DNA from: Peptoanaerobacter stomatis
GTDB lineage: Bacteria > Bacillota > Clostridia > Peptostreptococcales > Filifactoraceae
Assembly (NCBI RefSeq): GCF_000238095.2
Contig: NZ_JH815225.1
Span: 708,724-772,723, forward strand
Direction of reading: 5' to 3'
Length of the DNA: 64,000 bases
Shown: positions 17,243-24,981 of the stretch, in pieces
How the letters are laid out: every line of letters begins with the position of its first letter
Position numbering within the stretch: position 1 is the stretch's first letter
Position numbers and translations under genes: made by a program
The notes under the pieces: model-generated
Told to the model about the DNA's origin: nothing
The model's input: only the letters and a program-made list of their open reading frames with translations
Database searches by the model: none

Positions 17243-18154
17243 ATGCCGATAATAATACCAAAAGATTTACCAGCTTATGATATATTGGAAAAAGAATCCG
17301 TATTTATAATGAATGAAGCAAGAGCTACAAGCCAGGACATACGTCCGCTAAAAATAGCACTGCTCAACCTTATGCCAAAAAAGATAGTTACTGAAACGCA
17401 AATACTTAGAATGCTCGCAAACAGTCCTTTGCAGATAGATGTGGACCTTGTTACGTTGGAATCCCACGAAAGTAAAAATACAAAAAAAGAACATCTGCTT
17501 AAATTTTATAAGACATTTTCACAGATAAAAAATAACAAATATGACGGTATGATAATAACAGGAGCTCCTGTTGAGCATATAGATTTTGAAGAAGTTGACT
17601 ACTGGGATGAACTTACAGAGGTTTTTGAATTTTGTAAGACAAATGTCCATTCAACTATGTTTATATGCTGGGCATTTCAAGCGGGGCTTTACTATTATTA
17701 CAAAATACCGAAATATACTTTATCGGAAAAACTGTTTGGAGTTTTTGAACATCAAATAATAAAAAGAAAACCTATTGTAAGAGGATTTGATGATGAATTT
17801 TTTATTCCACATTCAAGACACACTACTACAAAAATAGAAGATATAGAAAAAATTGATGAACTTGATATAATAGCAGCTTCTAAAGATGCAGGTGTGTATA
17901 TGTGCATGTGTGAAGAAAAGAGATTTATATTTGTATCAGGTCATGCAGAATATGACAGATATACTCTTGATGAAGAATACAAAAGGGACTTGGCACTTAA
18001 CAAAGATATAAAAATACCACAAAACTACTATCCTAACGATGATATTTCTAAAAAACCGTATATGAATTGGAAAGCTCATTCAAACTTATTGTTTTCCAAT
18101 TGGCTCAACTACCATTTATATCAAACAACACCATATGATATAGACAAAATATAA
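17243..18154 (+). CDS. metA: Homoserine O-acetyltransferase (MetA family)
   Basis: 303 residues, typical of MetA. It acylates the hydroxyl of homoserine, the first committed step to methionine. The catalytic Cys142 is in FICWAFQAG, and the His and Glu are in VSGHAEYD. Residue 111 is Glu in TGAPVE; published MetA work ties Glu at this position to acetyl-CoA use and Gly to succinyl-CoA use, so acetyl transfer is predicted despite the family's succinyltransferase name. This agrees with the adjacent O-acetylhomoserine sulfhydrylase gene. Start chosen at the ATG at 17243, with AGGAG eight bases upstream; the upstream in-frame extension is hydrophobic, AT-rich and unlike MetA. Confidence 0.93.
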   Translation: MPIIIPKDLPAYDILEKESVFIMNEARATSQDIRPLKIALLNLMPKKIVTETQILRMLANSPLQIDVDLVTLESHESKNTKKEHLLKFYKTFSQIKNNKYDGMIITGAPVEHIDFEEVDYWDELTEVFEFCKTNVHSTMFICWAFQAGLYYYYKIPKYTLSEKLFGVFEHQIIKRKPIVRGFDDEFFIPHSRHTTTKIEDIEKIDELDIIAASKDAGVYMCMCEEKRFIFVSGHAEYDRYTLDEEYKRDLALNKDIKIPQNYYPNDDISKKPYMNWKAHSNLLFSNWLNYHLYQTTPYDIDKI

Positions 18155-18306
18155 AAATAATACTGTTATATCAAATCCAATAAAATTATGTGTATATTAA
18201 AAATATACTGTAATAAATCATATAACTTATATAAAATAAATAATTTAAATAGATTTTAGTGTTATACAATTTAGATATTTTATTTAATTGGATAACACTT
18301 GTATAA

Positions 18307-18353
18307 AAAAAATGGTTATATCATCAAAAAATATTGAAATATAACCATTTTTT
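18307..18353. terminator. Bidirectional terminator, 15 bp perfect stem
   Basis: AAAAAATGGTTATAT at 18307-18321 pairs perfectly with ATATAACCATTTTTT at 18339-18353 across a 17-base loop, with T-runs in both directions. It lies directly after the rubredoxin-like gene on the minus strand and downstream of metA on the plus strand. Confidence 0.85.
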
Positions 18354-18359
18354 ATCTTC

Positions 18360-18509
18360 TTATTTATTATCTTTGTCATTCTTTTTATAGTTGGCTATTT
18401 GCATAAATTTTTCAGGCCCATAACCACATATCGGACATTTTTCCGGTGGAGTTTCTCCATCATGAATATAGCCACATATTGTACATTTCCAGCTTTTAAT
18501 GATAAACAC
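18360..18509 (-). CDS. 49-residue rubredoxin-like iron protein
   Basis: A short frame reading [20 protein letters not shown], then [15 protein letters not shown]. Two CxxC knuckles with Gly after each (CTICGY and CPICGY) are the iron-binding signature of the rubredoxin-like domain found alone or at the end of rubrerythrins. A role in electron transfer or peroxide defence is inferred. The start is uncertain: GTG at 18509 is directly abutted by AGAGG, while an ATT a few codons later would have better spacing. The frame stays open upstream for about 15 more codons without ATG or TTG. It follows fur on the same strand and ends in a strong terminator. Confidence 0.65.
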   Translation of the reverse strand: MFIIKSWKCTICGYIHDGETPPEKCPICGYGPEKFMQIANYKKNDKDNK

Positions 18510-18631
18510 CCTCTTATCGTTTTCATTACAGTATTCTTTTTTATAAAAATACTATAACAACAATTTTAAAAAAACTAATCAATATTACAAAATTTATCTA
18601 AAATTTTAAATAACTGATAATAGTTAAAAAT

Positions 18632-19102
18632 CTATGCTTTTCTCAATTTTTGTGAACATTCTCTACAATATCCGTTGAATTTTACATCATGGTTTTCTAC
18701 ATCAAAACCATATTTTTCTTTTATAACATCTTCCAACTGATCAAGCAAATCTTCTTCTACTTCTATTATCTTAGAACAGTTTTTACATACCAAGTGGTGA
18801 TGATTATGTGCATTTTTATCCAATGTCAACTCATATCTCACACATCCGTCATCTAAATTAAGTTTGTTTGTATATCCTAACTTGTCCAGCACCTGCAATG
18901 TTCTGTACACTGTGGCTAAACCTATCTCAGGACATCCTCTTTTTACCACGTCATAGATTTCTTCACTGCTCATATGTTTGCCATGTGCATTTAAAAGCAC
19001 TTCCACTATGTTTCTTCTTTGATGAGTTAATTTGAATCCTTCTTCTTTAAGTCTGAACTTCAACTCTTCTAAATAAGAATTTTCATCAGTAATTTTAAGC
19101 AT
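18632..19102 (-). CDS. fur: Fur-family ferric uptake regulator
   Basis: 156 residues. An N-terminal winged helix (about 15-85, with LTHQRRNIVEVLL and ATVYRTLQVL) is followed by a dimerisation domain holding the His-rich metal motif HNHHHLVCKNC and a second CRECSQ pair that completes the structural zinc site. IIEVEED after the first Cys pair, with Glu rather than Asp, resembles Fur more than the peroxide sensor PerR; this is a judgement from motif memory. The start at 19102 has GGAGG five bases upstream; the ATG at 19114 would overlap it. It has its own sigma-A promoter and a palindromic leader. Confidence 0.85.
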   Translation of the reverse strand: MLKITDENSYLEELKFRLKEEGFKLTHQRRNIVEVLLNAHGKHMSSEEIYDVVKRGCPEIGLATVYRTLQVLDKLGYTNKLNLDDGCVRYELTLDKNAHNHHHLVCKNCSKIIEVEEDLLDQLEDVIKEKYGFDVENHDVKFNGYCRECSQKLRKA

Positions 19103-19243
19103 ATTCGCCTCCATTTTATTATTAAAAAATCTCCACCATAACTATAATCAATATTTAAAAAATAATTTTCAACCTGCCATTTTTATAATATTTATTTTAT
19201 GTTAATAAATGTTCTATCCCATATGGCAATTAATTATCATTTG

Positions 19244-19267
19244 ATATGTATATATAATTATACATAT
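19244..19267. promoter_or_regulatory. Perfect palindrome in the fur leader
   Basis: ATATGTATA at 19244-19252 and TATACATAT at 19259-19267 form a perfect 9-base inverted repeat around TATAAT. It lies about 20-45 bases after the predicted transcription start of fur. It could be an operator for Fur itself or another dimeric regulator, but it does not match the classic Fur box closely, and in such AT-rich DNA chance is possible. Confidence 0.4.
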
Positions 19268-19292
19268 TTGCCTAATATATATCTTGTTTTCT

Positions 19293-19321
19293 ATTATATA
19301 TAATCAATTGAAAATAGTCAA
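19293..19321 (-). promoter_or_regulatory. Sigma-A promoter of fur
   Basis: Read on the minus strand, TTGACT (19321-19316) and TATAAT (19298-19293) are separated by exactly 17 bases. The leader to the fur start would be about 185 bases. Confidence 0.7.
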
Positions 19322-19361
19322 TAGGTATTTTTTAATTTTAAAAAATATTGCATATATGTCT

Positions 19362-19712
19362 TTAAAATGCTGATTTTATATGGTTTATAGTTTTATTTTC
19401 AAGAAAGACTTCTATTATATCAAATGATATTCCATCGTAGTTTATATCTGTCGTACTTAAAAATATTTCCGCATTTTTCCTAATCTTTTTTATTTTTACT
19501 CCATTAACAGCCTCATACGGTCTTCCAAAGTTGTCATTATTCCTTGATTTTACTTCTATAAAACTTAAAATATTATCTTTTTTTGCTATTATGTCTATCT
19601 CTGCAAATTTTGTTCTATAATTCTTTTGAATTATCTTATATCCTGTTTTTCTGAGATATTCTTGTGCCAACTCTTCTCCTTGTTGTCCTTTTATAAAGTT
19701 GAATATTTTCAT
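19362..19712 (-). CDS. YraN-family (UPF0102) endonuclease-like protein
   Basis: 116 residues, normal for YraN. The sequence holds the restriction-endonuclease-like core: Glu near the N-terminus (GEELAQEYL), then EIDIIAKKDNILSFIEVKSR, in which Asp and E-x-K form the metal site. The family is widespread, probably acts on nucleic acid, and has no settled physiological role. It overlaps the preceding FlhB-tail gene by four bases and ends the three-gene operon. Confidence 0.85.
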   Translation of the reverse strand: MKIFNFIKGQQGEELAQEYLRKTGYKIIQKNYRTKFAEIDIIAKKDNILSFIEVKSRNNDNFGRPYEAVNGVKIKKIRKNAEIFLSTTDINYDGISFDIIEVFLENKTINHIKSAF

Positions 19713-19972
19713 AACTGCTCACTGTCCAACTTTGTTATAAACAACAATACTTGAGCCACAGCCTCATATAATTCTTGCGGAATATTTTCGTCTATTTCTA
19801 AATTGCTTAGCTGAGATGCAAGTTTTTTATCTTTATAAACAGGTATATTATGCTCCTTTGCTTTTTCCAATATGTTTTCAGCTACTTTTCTTTCCCCTTT
19901 TGCAATAACTTTGGGAGCTATATCTTCGCCTTCGTCATATTTAAGTGCTACGGCTTTTTTTTCTTCCCTCAT
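19709..19972 (-). CDS. Stand-alone FlhB cytoplasmic-domain homologue (YlqH type)
   Basis: 87 residues resembling only the C-terminal cytoplasmic part of the export-gate protein FlhB: KKAVALKYDEGEDIAPKVIA and LYEAVAQVLLF match the same segments of the full FlhB encoded at 39580-40671. It lacks the membrane part and the NPTH self-cleavage motif, starting just beyond it. In Bacillus and Clostridia such proteins sit beside a FliK-like protein, as here; a modulatory role in export has been proposed for the family. The ATG at 19972 has GGAG five bases upstream and is preferred to the upstream in-frame start at 20011, which overlaps the previous gene. Confidence 0.82.
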   Translation of the reverse strand: MREEKKAVALKYDEGEDIAPKVIAKGERKVAENILEKAKEHNIPVYKDKKLASQLSNLEIDENIPQELYEAVAQVLLFITKLDSEQL

Positions 19973-19994
19973 AATTTCTCCTAATTTTTTACGG

Positions 19995-21578
19995 CTATAT
20001 CCACATCTCAAAACTTTTTAAATTTTTATCATCGAATAACACATCATTTATTAGCTTATGCGATTTATTTTCATTTACACGAACATTTATATTTATATTG
20101 GAAAATCCTATGGTTTTCAATATATCTTTTAATTTTGATATATTATTATCAAATAAATTTTTTACATTTTTATCTTGTGTATAAAAATCAAGCTTTAAGC
20201 TGTCTTTTTTATCGTAGTTTACCATAGCTTTCACGTTGCCGTAATTCATTGTATCTATTGATAAGCCTACATTTATTTCATCTTGTTTTTTTAGGCTTTT
20301 CTTTCCTTTTTTCATATAATACTGCAATACATTTTCGTAGTTTTCTCCTACTTTGAACGGTATGACATTATAATTATATTTTTCTGCCATATTCATTAAT
20401 AGATCCAATTTGGGTAATACCTGTTTTTCTATTGCTTTTGCTGTATCGCTTTGAGATGAAAATATACTTATTATATCTTTTATTTCTTCTTTTGCTTTTT
20501 CATATTCTACTTGCAAATCTGACTTGTTATATTTACCGTTTTGCTGTATCTTTTTTATGAGTCCTTTTTCTATATTTTTAAGCATTTCTGTTATTTCATC
20601 CGATTTTATCTCTTTTTGTAATTTAGGATTTTTTACAGATTCTTTTATAGTGTCTGTTAGTATATTTTCTGAAAAATCTTTAAATTCTATATTTTTAAAG
20701 GCTTTATTCAGATTTTCCATTTCTTTGAAAGACAGTTTTTCGGCGTTTTCCAAAAGCACATTTGTCGTTTTTACAAAATTATTTTCATCTTTTTGTTCAA
20801 CTTGTATATTTGTAATATTTTCCAATTCTGATCTGAGATTTCGACTAAATTCTTTATCATTTATAAGGTTATTCATTCCGATTATATCATCTTGTTTGAC
20901 ATTAGCCTTATTTAAAACATCATAAAGCGATTTTAAATTGTTCACATTTACTTTTAAACCGAGATTTTTAAGAAGCAATATGTCTTTTAAATCAGTTTCT
21001 TTATTTAATACCGCTGTTTCTGATTTATTTGTTAAACCGAAATCTTTTCTTGTTTGTAATTCTTTTAACAATTCATTTAAGTTTTTTTCGTTATCTCCAT
21101 TTTCCAAGTTTACTGCAAATTCATCGCTTTTCAATAAATTCATTGCAAAATTAAGTTCTTTAATCTCTTCAAACTGTTCTTTATTTATAGGCATAGATGC
21201 TTTCATCATCTGTTTTATAAGTTCTTTGTTATCAGGAGTTATCTGTTTCCCAAGTTTGTTTAACATATCTTCTATCTTTAAGTCTACTAATGTCTTTTGA
21301 TTTTTTTCGTCTATTTCAGGTTTTAACAACAATTCTCCATCTAAACCTATCATTAATGCAAACGACATTTCCTGCCCTACAAAATTCTCCATTGGAACAG
21401 TCGTTGTTGCAGAAAATTGCTTGCCTGTAGATGTCTGTATCAAAACTATATTTTGGTTGACATCTATTATTCTCCCTCTTACATTTTCGCCTCTATTGTT
21501 AAGTTCATTTACTTCACCACTTGGTTTTTGTGGCATAAATTCGGGTCTGTATCCTATGGAATCTATGTCTATTCTCAC
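19995..21578 (-). CDS. FliK-like protein (YlqG type)
   Basis: 527 residues with a low-complexity, Lys/Asn/Glu-rich helical middle and a compact C-terminal domain (about 420-527) that resembles the FliK hook-length-control C-terminal domain: it has the amphipathic strands INVGLSIDTMNYGNVKAMVN and the end SNININVRVNE. No signal peptide is visible. It is followed by the FlhB-tail gene 22 bases later, the classical partner of FliK domains. The start is GTG at 21578, eight bases after AAGGAGG; the in-frame TTG at 21599 sits upstream of that ribosome site and so is not used. Its function is unproven. Confidence 0.75.
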   Translation of the reverse strand: MRIDIDSIGYRPEFMPQKPSGEVNELNNRGENVRGRIIDVNQNIVLIQTSTGKQFSATTTVPMENFVGQEMSFALMIGLDGELLLKPEIDEKNQKTLVDLKIEDMLNKLGKQITPDNKELIKQMMKASMPINKEQFEEIKELNFAMNLLKSDEFAVNLENGDNEKNLNELLKELQTRKDFGLTNKSETAVLNKETDLKDILLLKNLGLKVNVNNLKSLYDVLNKANVKQDDIIGMNNLINDKEFSRNLRSELENITNIQVEQKDENNFVKTTNVLLENAEKLSFKEMENLNKAFKNIEFKDFSENILTDTIKESVKNPKLQKEIKSDEITEMLKNIEKGLIKKIQQNGKYNKSDLQVEYEKAKEEIKDIISIFSSQSDTAKAIEKQVLPKLDLLMNMAEKYNYNVIPFKVGENYENVLQYYMKKGKKSLKKQDEINVGLSIDTMNYGNVKAMVNYDKKDSLKLDFYTQDKNVKNLFDNNISKLKDILKTIGFSNININVRVNENKSHKLINDVLFDDKNLKSFEMWI

Positions 21579-21890
21579 CGAAAAAGTCACCTCCTTCAAA
21601 CAATATTCATAATTATAAATCGTAGATAAAAGTCATTAATTTTATTCATATTTTTATTGCATCGCTTTTAGCATATTAATATTATTTTCTAATAAAATTA
21701 TAAATAAATCATATAATTATTACATTAACATACATACTCTATTTTAAAAAGTAATTATTATGAATTTTCATTATTCTATAAGATTTTAGTATAAATCATC
21801 CTCTAAATAGGTTTTTGTATTTAATTTTTATTTTATAAAGATAAAACTTCATTGAATAACTATGTATAATTTTATCAAATATTAAAAATG
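21579..21890. other. AT-rich intergenic region, nothing recognised
   Basis: This gap of about 310 bases lies between the YdbC-like gene and the FliK-like gene, both on the minus strand. I see neither a clear promoter pair nor a terminator hairpin with a GC stem, nor a small gene. Confidence 0.35.
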
Positions 21891-22112
21891 CTAAAGTTCC
21901 ATATTATTAAGTATTCCTTTTAAAATTATAAGCTCTTCTTTGTCTAAGGTTATACCTTTTCCCATACTTTCATGCTCTTCATCCCAAGTTCTTATGTCGT
22001 ATTTCGCTTCTCTATTATTCCAAGATACAAGGTTAAGTTCTTTTGTCCAGCCGTTTGCCGCCTTGCTAAGCTCTCCAAAGCTTTCTTTTATATCAAATGT
22101 TATTTTTGCCAT
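21891..22112 (-). CDS. YdbC/PC4-like single-stranded nucleic-acid binding protein
   Basis: 73 residues matching the bacterial PC4 (positive cofactor 4) fold of the YdbC family: FGELSKAANGWTKELNLVSWN and AKYDIRTWDEEHESMGKGI are the characteristic strands, followed by a C-terminal helix (KEELIILKGILN). PC4 homodimers bind single-stranded DNA or RNA. GGAGATAAACACATG supplies the start. It appears monocistronic. Its physiological role in bacteria is not established. Confidence 0.82.
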   Translation of the reverse strand: MAKITFDIKESFGELSKAANGWTKELNLVSWNNREAKYDIRTWDEEHESMGKGITLDKEELIILKGILNNMEL

Positions 22113-22356
22113 GTGTTTATCTCCTGTTTTTCATGATTTTATACTGTTATCTAATTTAAATATAGATACTCTTTAATAGAATACTTAATTGCTTTTCAAT
22201 CCAAATTGTTAACTCTTTTATAAATATCTGCTTTAAATGTATTTATAAAAAAATACCTTTATCAAAATATATTTGTACATATCTTAATTTAAATAGTGTT
22301 TAGTATAATGATATATAATTAAAAATTCTTTATTAATATCACGCAAAAATATAATA

Positions 22357-22833
22357 TCAACTACATACCGATATTATCAAATCATTCATTTTAAATGTTT
22401 TTATATCTTCTTTTAAGCTGTCTATTTTTTTTATATATGAAATATTTAAAGCATATTTTTTTATATATGCTTCTTTTTTTGTCCATATTTCAAAAAATCT
22501 CTTATTTTGCTCTAATTTTGATATAGATGATAATATATATTTCCTCTCATCTTCAAAAAAATACCTATCTACTATTCCACTATAGTCTTTATCAGTTAAT
22601 ATCTCTATATCTATACCTATCTCATCGTAAGAAAACACTGCAACCATATAGTTTTTTTTATGGGACACACTATATTTTATATCAGAATTTTTAATATATG
22701 GTTTACCGTTTTGCCCTCGTATTATTTCTATATCTGAAAAATTCATAAAATAATACTTACTCAATATATATTTTACATAGTCATCTGTTTTAATTTTTTT
22801 ATTTAATCGGCTCAAAAAAATATATGTTTTCAT
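22357..22833 (-). CDS. 4'-phosphopantetheinyl transferase, short Sfp-type
   Basis: 158 residues. The enzyme transfers phosphopantetheine from CoA to a Ser of carrier proteins. SVSHKK and IGIDIEIL (metal-binding Asp and Glu) and FFEIWTKKEAYIKK are the hallmark motifs of the superfamily. At this length it is shorter than Sfp (about 220), lacking part of the N-terminal half, but the catalytic motifs are complete. It is not next to any carrier protein, polyketide or peptide synthetase gene, so a role in fatty-acid or another carrier pathway cannot be chosen. ATG at 22833 is preferred to a TTG at 22845. Confidence 0.8.
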   Translation of the reverse strand: MKTYIFLSRLNKKIKTDDYVKYILSKYYFMNFSDIEIIRGQNGKPYIKNSDIKYSVSHKKNYMVAVFSYDEIGIDIEILTDKDYSGIVDRYFFEDERKYILSSISKLEQNKRFFEIWTKKEAYIKKYALNISYIKKIDSLKEDIKTFKMNDLIISVCS

Positions 22834-22940
22834 AGTATCACTCAAAAATTATTTTTGTTATATTATAACATAGTTCATCTTGAATTTACAAATATTTAGA
22901 ATACATTTACAACTTTTTTTAATTTCTTTAAAAAAACATA

Positions 22941-22969
22941 TTGACTTAATTAAATTTATGAAGTATAAT
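22941..22969 (+). promoter_or_regulatory. Sigma-A promoter of the cysK-cysE operon
   Basis: TTGACT at 22941-22946 and TATAAT at 22964-22969 with a 17-base spacer, directly upstream of the T-box leader. Confidence 0.8.
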
Positions 22970-22979
22970 CTATACCATT

Positions 22980-23242
22980 AAAGTATAAAAACGTTGAAAA
23001 AGGAAAGTAGTTTAGATATGTATCTTCAGAGAGAGAATGTTTGGTGAGAATTCTCGTTACAGTTTATACGAAGTGCCCTTTGGAGTTTTGCACCGAAGTT
23101 TTTTGAGGCTGCAACGTGTTTCTCACGTTATAGAGATTGGATATGTCAGTATCTGAAAAGGTGGGTTATTGTATAATCAATTGGAGTGGAACCGCGGAGT
23201 TTATTCGTCTCTATCATACTTATGTGTGATAGAGATTTTTTT
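22980..23242 (+). promoter_or_regulatory. Cysteine-specific T-box leader
   Basis: This leader has the T-box hallmarks: an AGTAG element and AGAGAG-type distal stem I sequence (about 23005-23058), then the T-box core with TGGAACCGCG at 23187-23196, and a terminator. The specifier triplet appears to be TGC (Cys) at 23074-23076, in the context GAAGTGCCC. The antiterminator bulge reads TGGA, which would pair with a tRNA acceptor end carrying U at the discriminator position, as tRNA-Cys does. Both readouts agree with the cysteine synthesis genes downstream. Uncharged tRNA-Cys should allow read-through. Confidence 0.9.
23209..23242 (+). terminator. T-box regulated terminator
   Basis: CTCTATCATAC at 23209-23219 pairs with GTGTGATAGAG at 23224-23234 around TTAT, followed by ATTTTTTTATT. 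Its 5' side follows the T-box core, as expected for the competing antiterminator structure. Confidence 0.9.
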
Positions 23243-23364
23243 ATTGCAAAATTCATCAAAATATATTTTCACTTTAATTTTTTAAATTACTGTTTAATAA
23301 ATGTAAATATACTTTAAAAATTCATATGATTATTTTAAAATTTTTATTAAAAGGAGAAAAAGCA

Positions 23365-24285
23365 ATGATTTACAACAACATAACACAAACTATTGGAAAT
23401 ACACCCGTAATAAAACTTAACAAGCTTAATCTTGGAGATGATACAGCTGATATATATGTAAAATTGGAATATTTCAATCCTGCCGGTTCTATCAAAGACA
23501 GAGCTGCTTATTATATGATAAAAGGTTTGGAAGAAGAAGGACTGCTAAAAAAAGGAGATACAGTTGTAGAGGCTACAAGCGGAAATACCGGAATAGGTCT
23601 TGCACTTGTTGCAAAAGCTCTTGGATACAATGCTCTGTTTACTATGCCTGAATCCATGAGCATGGAAAGAAGAAAATTGTTAATTGCGCATGGAGCAAAA
23701 CTCGTTTTAACTCCTGCAAAAGAAGGTATGAAAGGTGCAATCCAAAAAGCTGAAGAGCTTTCAACTCAAGACGGTTATATAATGGCAAAGCAATTTGAAA
23801 ATAATAATAATGTAAAAGCTCATATAAATACAACTGCAAAAGAAATATTGGCAGATTTTGATACTCTTGACGCATTTGTAGCAGGTGTTGGAACAGGCGG
23901 AACTATAACAGGCGTAGCAAAAGCACTTAAAAATAACAGCTATCCTACAAAAATAGTTGCAGTAGAGCCTAAAAATTCTCCTATATTATCCGGAGGGCAA
24001 CATTCCCCACACAAGATTCAAGGAATAGGTGCAGGATTCATAGCCGATATAACTGACACTTCTCTTATAGATGAAATCATACAAGTAAGTGATGAAGACG
24101 CATTTAAAAATGTTAAATTAGTCTCTGACAATGAAGGGATATTATTTGGAATATCATCAGGTGCAGCTTTGCAAGGGGCTATTGAAATAGCAAAAAAATT
24201 GGGCAAAGGAAAAAAAGTCTTGTTTATTGCACCGGACGGCGGTAATAGATATTTAAGTGTAGAAGGATTGTTTGATATAAATTAA
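23365..24285 (+). CDS. cysK: Cysteine synthase (O-acetylserine sulfhydrylase)
   Basis: 306 residues. This PLP enzyme makes cysteine from O-acetylserine and sulfide. The cofactor Lys is Lys44 in [17 protein letters not shown] binds the carboxylate and [10 protein letters not shown] the phosphate. The length and motifs fit CysK rather than cystathionine beta-synthase. The start is the ATG at 23365 with AAAGGAG nearby; the in-frame ATG at 23326 would add 13 hydrophobic residues not typical of the family. It is preceded by a cysteine T-box and followed by cysE 16 bases later. Confidence 0.95.
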   Translation: MIYNNITQTIGNTPVIKLNKLNLGDDTADIYVKLEYFNPAGSIKDRAAYYMIKGLEEEGLLKKGDTVVEATSGNTGIGLALVAKALGYNALFTMPESMSMERRKLLIAHGAKLVLTPAKEGMKGAIQKAEELSTQDGYIMAKQFENNNNVKAHINTTAKEILADFDTLDAFVAGVGTGGTITGVAKALKNNSYPTKIVAVEPKNSPILSGGQHSPHKIQGIGAGFIADITDTSLIDEIIQVSDEDAFKNVKLVSDNEGILFGISSGAALQGAIEIAKKLGKGKKVLFIAPDGGNRYLSVEGLFDIN

Positions 24286-24301
24286 AAAAGGAAGATATAC
24301 T

Positions 24302-24904
24302 ATGGGCGAACATATAAAAAATAATGTACAAATTGAGGATTTCGTAATGCTTAATAATAAAAATTATAATATATTTGAAGATATGATTGAAAATATAAAG
24401 ACTGTAAAAGAAAAAGATCCGGCATCTACGGATTATTTTAGCATTTTTGTTAATACCCCATCTGTTCATGCCGTATTTTGGCACAGAGTTGCCCATTTCT
24501 TACACATAAATAAGTTTAAATTTATAGCAAGGTTTATATCACAAATAGCAAGATTTTTTACCGGTATAGAAATTCATCCGGGAGCAAAAATAGGAAAAAG
24601 ACTCTTTATAGATCATGGAATGGGTGTAGTAATAGGAGAAACAGCCGAAGTAGGAGATGATGTGCTTATGTTCCATGGTGTTACACTCGGAGGAACCGGC
24701 AATCATACCGGAAAAAGACATCCTACTGTTAAAAACAATGTTATGCTTTCCTCAGGTGCAAAAATACTCGGACCTGTTACAATCGGTGAAAATTCAAAAA
24801 TAGGTGCTAATGCAGTAGTGTTAAAGGATATCCCTGATAATGCCACAGCTGTAGGTATACCAGCAAAAGTAGTAAAATTAAACGGTATAAAAGTAAGCGA
24901 ATAG
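24302..24904 (+). CDS. cysE: Serine O-acetyltransferase
   Basis: 200 residues. It acetylates serine with acetyl-CoA to O-acetylserine, the substrate of CysK encoded just upstream. The N-terminal helical part ends in [16 protein letters not shown], then a left-handed hexapeptide-repeat domain with [17 protein letters not shown], the catalytic His in FHGVTLGG and the cap GIPAKVVK. It is shorter than the E. coli enzyme because the N-terminal helical domain is reduced, as usual in Firmicutes. AAGGAAG precedes the ATG. CysE and CysK often form a regulatory complex. Confidence 0.94.
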   Translation: MGEHIKNNVQIEDFVMLNNKNYNIFEDMIENIKTVKEKDPASTDYFSIFVNTPSVHAVFWHRVAHFLHINKFKFIARFISQIARFFTGIEIHPGAKIGKRLFIDHGMGVVIGETAEVGDDVLMFHGVTLGGTGNHTGKRHPTVKNNVMLSSGAKILGPVTIGENSKIGANAVVLKDIPDNATAVGIPAKVVKLNGIKVSE

Positions 24905-24911
24905 ATTACAA

Positions 24912-24954
24912 AAAAAGCTTTAAGCCAAACAAAATACTTTGACTTAAAGCTTTT
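24912..24954. terminator. Bidirectional terminator between cysE and the fla/che cluster
   Basis: AAAAGCTTTAAG pairs with CTTAAAGCTTTT over an 18-base loop. It ends the cysK-cysE operon on the plus strand and, from the other side, the last gene of the long minus-strand flagellar cluster. Confidence 0.8.
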
Positions 24955-24981
24955 ACTATTATCTGATAAGCATATATATTT

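Noticed and set aside
18632-19102. Calling the Fur-family gene perR because of the rubredoxin-like neighbour
   Set aside because: The residues after the first Cys pair (IIEVEED) look like Fur rather than PerR, so I kept fur; the neighbour alone is not decisive.
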